From contig VGBN01000013.1 in the NCBI GenBank assembly GCA_016870455.1, positions 1 through 36,434 on the forward strand: 36,434 bases of DNA, read 5' to 3'. The translations under genes and the position numbers were made by a program. The stretch comes from Actinomycetota bacterium (GTDB taxonomy: Bacteria > Actinomycetota > Actinomycetes > Nanopelagicales > Nanopelagicaceae). The notes under the pieces are model-generated. The model had not been told where the DNA came from, made no database searches, and saw only the letters and a program-made list of their open reading frames with translations. Below, one piece after another: positions 33,559 to 36,434 of the stretch (position 1 is its first letter; every line of letters starts with the position of its first letter).

Positions 33559-34001
33559 TTGCCCACCTGCTTAAACTCAATCTCAAGGGTTGCTCGTTTA
33601 ATATCGGAGAGATTAATTGCCTGCTCATCTATGGTTGCTGAGATCTGAGTTGAATCTCTAACTCTTCCTTTAATCTCTTTACCATCGAACAAAACTACTT
33701 TTACTAATCGGTTAATGTTTTTTCGCCAATGTCTAGGCTTTGTTAGTGGCCGATCTATACCAGGAGAGGTAACCTCCAAGGTGAAGGGGGTCTGTCCTAA
33801 ACTTTGAATATTTTCAATAATTTCACCAATTGCTTTGGTTACCTGCGTAACCTGATCTAAGGACAGGTGTGTATCGCCATCAACTATTACGGTAATCATG
33901 CTGCGCCGGCCAGCTGTAGTGATTACTACATCCTCAAGGTAAAAACCGAGGTTTGAAAGTGCGGGGGTGATCGCCGCTGAAATCTCTTCTTTTTTTCCCA
34001 T
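33555..34001 (-). CDS. rimP: Ribosome maturation factor RimP
   Basis: RimP helps assemble the 30S subunit. The 148-residue protein has the N-terminal alpha/beta domain with LEDVVITTAGRRSMITVIVD near residue 22 and the conserved LEVTSPGIDRPLTKPRHW segment near residue 82, then an SH3-like C-terminal domain. The ATG at 34001 has AAGGAA about 6 nt upstream. The 36-nt gap to the TauE gene contains a TAAACT box that could serve as a -10. It is coupled to nusA. Confidence 0.95.
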   Translation of the reverse strand: MGKKEEISAAITPALSNLGFYLEDVVITTAGRRSMITVIVDGDTHLSLDQVTQVTKAIGEIIENIQSLGQTPFTLEVTSPGIDRPLTKPRHWRKNINRLVKVVLFDGKEIKGRVRDSTQISATIDEQAINLSDIKRATLEIEFKQVGK

Positions 34002-34037
34002 TATTTCCTTCTTCAGTATTTAGTTGTGTTGGCAAGT

Positions 34038-34805
34038 TTAACTTAAAAATGTATCCCAGGCAACGCGAGCAATAAGTAAAAATACAACTGCCAAAAAGAC
34101 TTTACGAACCAATGGCGAGCCACCCTTTATTGCAAGACGTGAGCCAATAATTGCACCGGTGACATTTGCAAATGCCAGCAACAAACCTAACTGCCACCAG
34201 ATATGACCGGTTAACTGAAAACTTAAAATCGCACCTGCATTGGTTGAAATGTTTACTAATTTCGCAGTCGCAGAAGCTCTCAAAAAAGCATAACCAATAG
34301 TTGATACTAAAAAGAAGACGAGAAATGTTCCAGTACCAGGACCAAAGATGCCATCATAAAAACCGATTACTAATCCAATTAAGGCAACCAGCAACAAACG
34401 CTTTTTCTTGGTGTACCTTAAATTTTCATCCATTCCTAACTCAGGCTTGCGCCAGGTATAAATGGCCACCAAAATCAACAACACAACAATAAATGGCTTA
34501 AAAAAATCCTTTGGCACAAATGCAGTAAAGGCTGCACCAGCAACTGAGCCAATGAAGGCTGGTGCCATCATGGTTAGGGTCAAAGGAATATCTGGTTTAA
34601 TTTTCTTAAAGTAATTACGGGCAGCTGCGATGGTGCCAAATATTGATGGCACTTTATTGGTTCCAAGAATTAACGGCACCTCTTTGTTTGGCAATCCAAC
34701 TAAAAGTGCGGGGAGTTGGATTAATCCCCCACCACCTGCCATCGCATCAACAAAGCCAGCAAATCCGGAGGCGATCGCTAAGAATATTGCGATCTCAATA
34801 CTCAT
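34038..34805 (-). CDS. TauE/SafE family sulfite or organic-anion exporter
   Basis: This 255-residue membrane protein has about eight hydrophobic helices and begins with the family's conserved segment, in which GFVDAMAGGGG appears near residue 17. A second related GFYDGIFGPGTGT lies near residue 147, the two-repeat layout of TauE/SafE. Members export sulfite, sulfonates or other organic anions; the substrate here is unknown. It starts 3 nt after the proS stop and ends 36 nt before rimP, so it sits between proS and the nusA operon. It is not a usual part of that operon. Confidence 0.9.
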   Translation of the reverse strand: MSIEIAIFLAIASGFAGFVDAMAGGGGLIQLPALLVGLPNKEVPLILGTNKVPSIFGTIAAARNYFKKIKPDIPLTLTMMAPAFIGSVAGAAFTAFVPKDFFKPFIVVLLILVAIYTWRKPELGMDENLRYTKKKRLLLVALIGLVIGFYDGIFGPGTGTFLVFFLVSTIGYAFLRASATAKLVNISTNAGAILSFQLTGHIWWQLGLLLAFANVTGAIIGSRLAIKGGSPLVRKVFLAVVFLLIARVAWDTFLS

Positions 34806-34808
34806 AAA

Positions 34809-36434
34809 TTACTTAACTAAGGTTTTAACAATATCTGCCAACAAAATCTCCTGTTTATCACCAGATTTACGATCACGAAGTTCAACCTTGCCCTCGGCTA
34901 AGGATTTACCAACAATAATGATTTTTTGAATACCGATTAACTCAGCATCCTTAAACTTAACTCCAGCTGAGGCCTCTCGGCGATCATCAAGGAGTACTTC
35001 AAGACCTTTTGCTTCTAAATCCTTAGCAATTTTTTCTGCCACGTCAAATACTTGATCCTCTTTACCAGTTGCCACAATATGAATATCAGCAGGTGCTACC
35101 TCAGCTGGCCAATTTAAGCCCAGCTCATCATGGGTTTGTTCAGCAATCGCTGCCACCGCCCGAGAAACACCAATACCGTATGAACCCATCGTTACCACAA
35201 CTGGTTTTCCCTCTTTATCTAAAACTGTCAGATCAAGTGATTGCGCATACTTTCTTCCTAACTGAAATATATGGCCAATCTCAATTGCGCGATCAATCAC
35301 CACAGCTGTTTGGCACTTTGGGCAGCTATCTCCTGCTCTTACCTCAGCTGCCTCAACATACTGATCAACTTTAAAGTCACGACCGCAGGTTACAAAACGT
35401 GCATGCTTATCTTTTTGATTTGCACCTGTTATCCAATGTGATCCTTCAACAACTCTTGGATCTGCGTATAAGCTAATTCCAAAAGCTTTTGCATCCTGTG
35501 GACCAACATATCCTTTAACTAGTTTTGGGTGCTTTGCAAAATCTGCATCCTCAAATAAGCGCAAATCCTTAACCCCAACTAGATTTGCCTCCAGCCGCTT
35601 TAAATCCACCTCACGATCACCTGGTACTAAAACAGCAATTGGTTTTTCATCAGCCATCAGTAAAACATTTTTTAAGGTATCTCCTGCGGTGATACTTGCG
35701 CCATACTTTTTATTCAAAACTTGAACTAAAGAATCAATAGTTGGCGTATTTGGGGTATCTAAAACTTCAATCGGCCCAACTTTTTCACCCTTAAATGGTG
35801 CCACCTTGGTAACCATCGCCTCTACATTTGCGGCATACCCACAACTGTTACACAAAACATAGGTATCCTCACCAGTAGCACATGGTGCTAAGAACTCCTC
35901 TGATTTTGATCCACCCATTGCACCACTCATCGCTGAAACAATGTTGTACTTAAGGCCTAGGCGATCAAAGGTATTTATATATGCCTGACGATGTTTGTTA
36001 TATGAAATTTCAAGCCCTGCATCATCAATATCAAAGCTATATGAATCCTTCATCACAAACTCACGACCTCTAATAATTCCACTTCTAGGTCGAGGTTCAT
36101 CCCGATACTTTGTTTGAATTTGATATATCGATAATGGCAGATCTTTATATGAGGAGAACTCACCCTTAACCATCAAGGTAAACATCTCCTCATGGGTAGG
36201 TCCTAGTAAGTAATCATTTCCCTTACGATCTTGCAATCTAAATAAATCTGGACCGTACTCAGCCCAACGATTTGTTGATTCATAAGGATCTTTTGGTAGG
36301 AGCGCTGGAAAGTGAACCTCTTGAAAGCCAGCTTTATCCATCTCTTGCCTAACAACATTTTCAATTTTGCGATAGGTGCGGTACCCAAGTGGTAACCACG
36401 AGTAGATACCAGCTGCTACTCGTCTTACAAATCC
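34809..36434 (-). CDS. proS: Prolyl-tRNA synthetase, 5 prime end outside the window
   Basis: ProS charges tRNA-Pro with proline. The reading frame is open without a stop to the window edge, giving 541 visible residues. The first ones, GFVRRVAAGIYSWLPLGYR, are the conserved motif-1 region, so the in-frame ATG at 36341 is internal and only a few tens of residues are missing. Class II motif 2 is seen in TKYRDEPRPRSGIIRGREF. The insertion (INS) editing domain, about residues 220-400, marks the bacterial-type enzyme that removes Ala-tRNA-Pro. The ordering proS-TauE-rimP-nusA places it at the head of the translation block. Confidence 0.96.
   Translation of the reverse strand, partial: GFVRRVAAGIYSWLPLGYRTYRKIENVVRQEMDKAGFQEVHFPALLPKDPYESTNRWAEYGPDLFRLQDRKGNDYLLGPTHEEMFTLMVKGEFSSYKDLPLSIYQIQTKYRDEPRPRSGIIRGREFVMKDSYSFDIDDAGLEISYNKHRQAYINTFDRLGLKYNIVSAMSGAMGGSKSEEFLAPCATGEDTYVLCNSCGYAANVEAMVTKVAPFKGEKVGPIEVLDTPNTPTIDSLVQVLNKKYGASITAGDTLKNVLLMADEKPIAVLVPGDREVDLKRLEANLVGVKDLRLFEDADFAKHPKLVKGYVGPQDAKAFGISLYADPRVVEGSHWITGANQKDKHARFVTCGRDFKVDQYVEAAEVRAGDSCPKCQTAVVIDRAIEIGHIFQLGRKYAQSLDLTVLDKEGKPVVVTMGSYGIGVSRAVAAIAEQTHDELGLNWPAEVAPADIHIVATGKEDQVFDVAEKIAKDLEAKGLEVLLDDRREASAGVKFKDAELIGIQKIIIVGKSLAEGKVELRDRKSGDKQEILLADIVKTLVK

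Noticed and set aside
34809..36341. proS as a complete gene starting at the ATG at 36341
   Set aside because: The frame is open to the window edge and encodes the conserved GFVRRVAAGIYSWLPLGYR region, so this ATG is internal.
1..36434. tRNA or rRNA genes, CRISPR arrays, insertion sequences, phage genes, toxin-antitoxin pairs
   Set aside because: No regularly spaced repeats, transposase or integrase-like proteins or cloverleaf-like segments were seen. The gaps are too short for most of these.

Overview
The window looks like part of the chromosome of a small-genome, AT-rich actinobacterium. Actinobacterial markers are ClgR, a DUF3046 protein next to recA, a TCGAAC-N4-GTTCGA LexA box, a WCxxC mycoredoxin-like protein, bifunctional-length PNPase, and the order ftsK - HTH/DUF4115 - rimO - pgsA - cinA - clgR known from Streptomyces and its relatives. 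The AT-rich composition, 1-4 nt overlaps, overlapping convergent genes and the near absence of spacer DNA suggest a streamlined lineage such as the freshwater acI group (Nanopelagicales). That placement is inference; no rRNA gene is present to test it.

Layout. (1) 49-4770, plus strand: a tight five-gene operon for hydroxyproline breakdown. It encodes a three-part D-hydroxyproline dehydrogenase (FAD oxidoreductase, small 2Fe-2S protein, FAD/NAD protein with a BFD-like 2Fe-2S domain), a DHDPS-family deaminase and a 4-hydroxyproline epimerase. Together these would carry trans-4-hydroxy-L-proline to alpha-ketoglutarate semialdehyde. The last enzyme, the semialdehyde dehydrogenase, is not in the window. 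(2) 4760-14633, minus strand: rimO-pgsA-cinA-clgR-tetR-DUF3046, then recA-recX behind an SOS box, then miaB-miaA-dapF-hflX. (3) 14684-21299, minus strand: thyX, dapA, rnj, ftsK and a RodZ-like HTH membrane protein. (4) 21352-22319, plus strand: azlC-azlD, a branched-chain amino acid exporter, divergent from thyX and convergent with the next block. (5) 22316-36434, minus strand: proS (its 5 prime end lies beyond the window), a TauE/SafE permease, rimP-nusA-ylxR-infB-rbfA-truB-ribF-rpsO-pnp, an M16 peptidase, dapB and a glutaredoxin-like protein.

How it works together. Blocks 2-5 are mostly core housekeeping: translation initiation and ribosome assembly (rimP, infB, rbfA, rpsO, rimO), transcription elongation (nusA), RNA decay (pnp, rnj), tRNA modification (truB, miaA, miaB), lysine/DAP synthesis (dapA, dapB, dapF), dTMP and flavin cofactors (thyX, ribF), chromosome segregation (ftsK) and the SOS response (recA, recX). 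The accessory parts are the hydroxyproline operon, the TetR gene, azlCD and the TauE permease.

The most interesting non-coding signals are: six gene starts that each carry a TANNNT box 6-7 nt upstream of the start codon, suggesting leaderless mRNAs; a roughly 150-nt recA leader with a perfect LexA box, two overlapping hairpins and a 16-codon upstream ORF; an operator-like palindrome in the promoter of the RodZ-like gene; and structured leaders before rpsO and pnp. I saw no tRNA, rRNA, CRISPR array, insertion sequence or phage gene. No gene-free stretch reaches 300 bases; the longest is the recA leader region (10980-11185).
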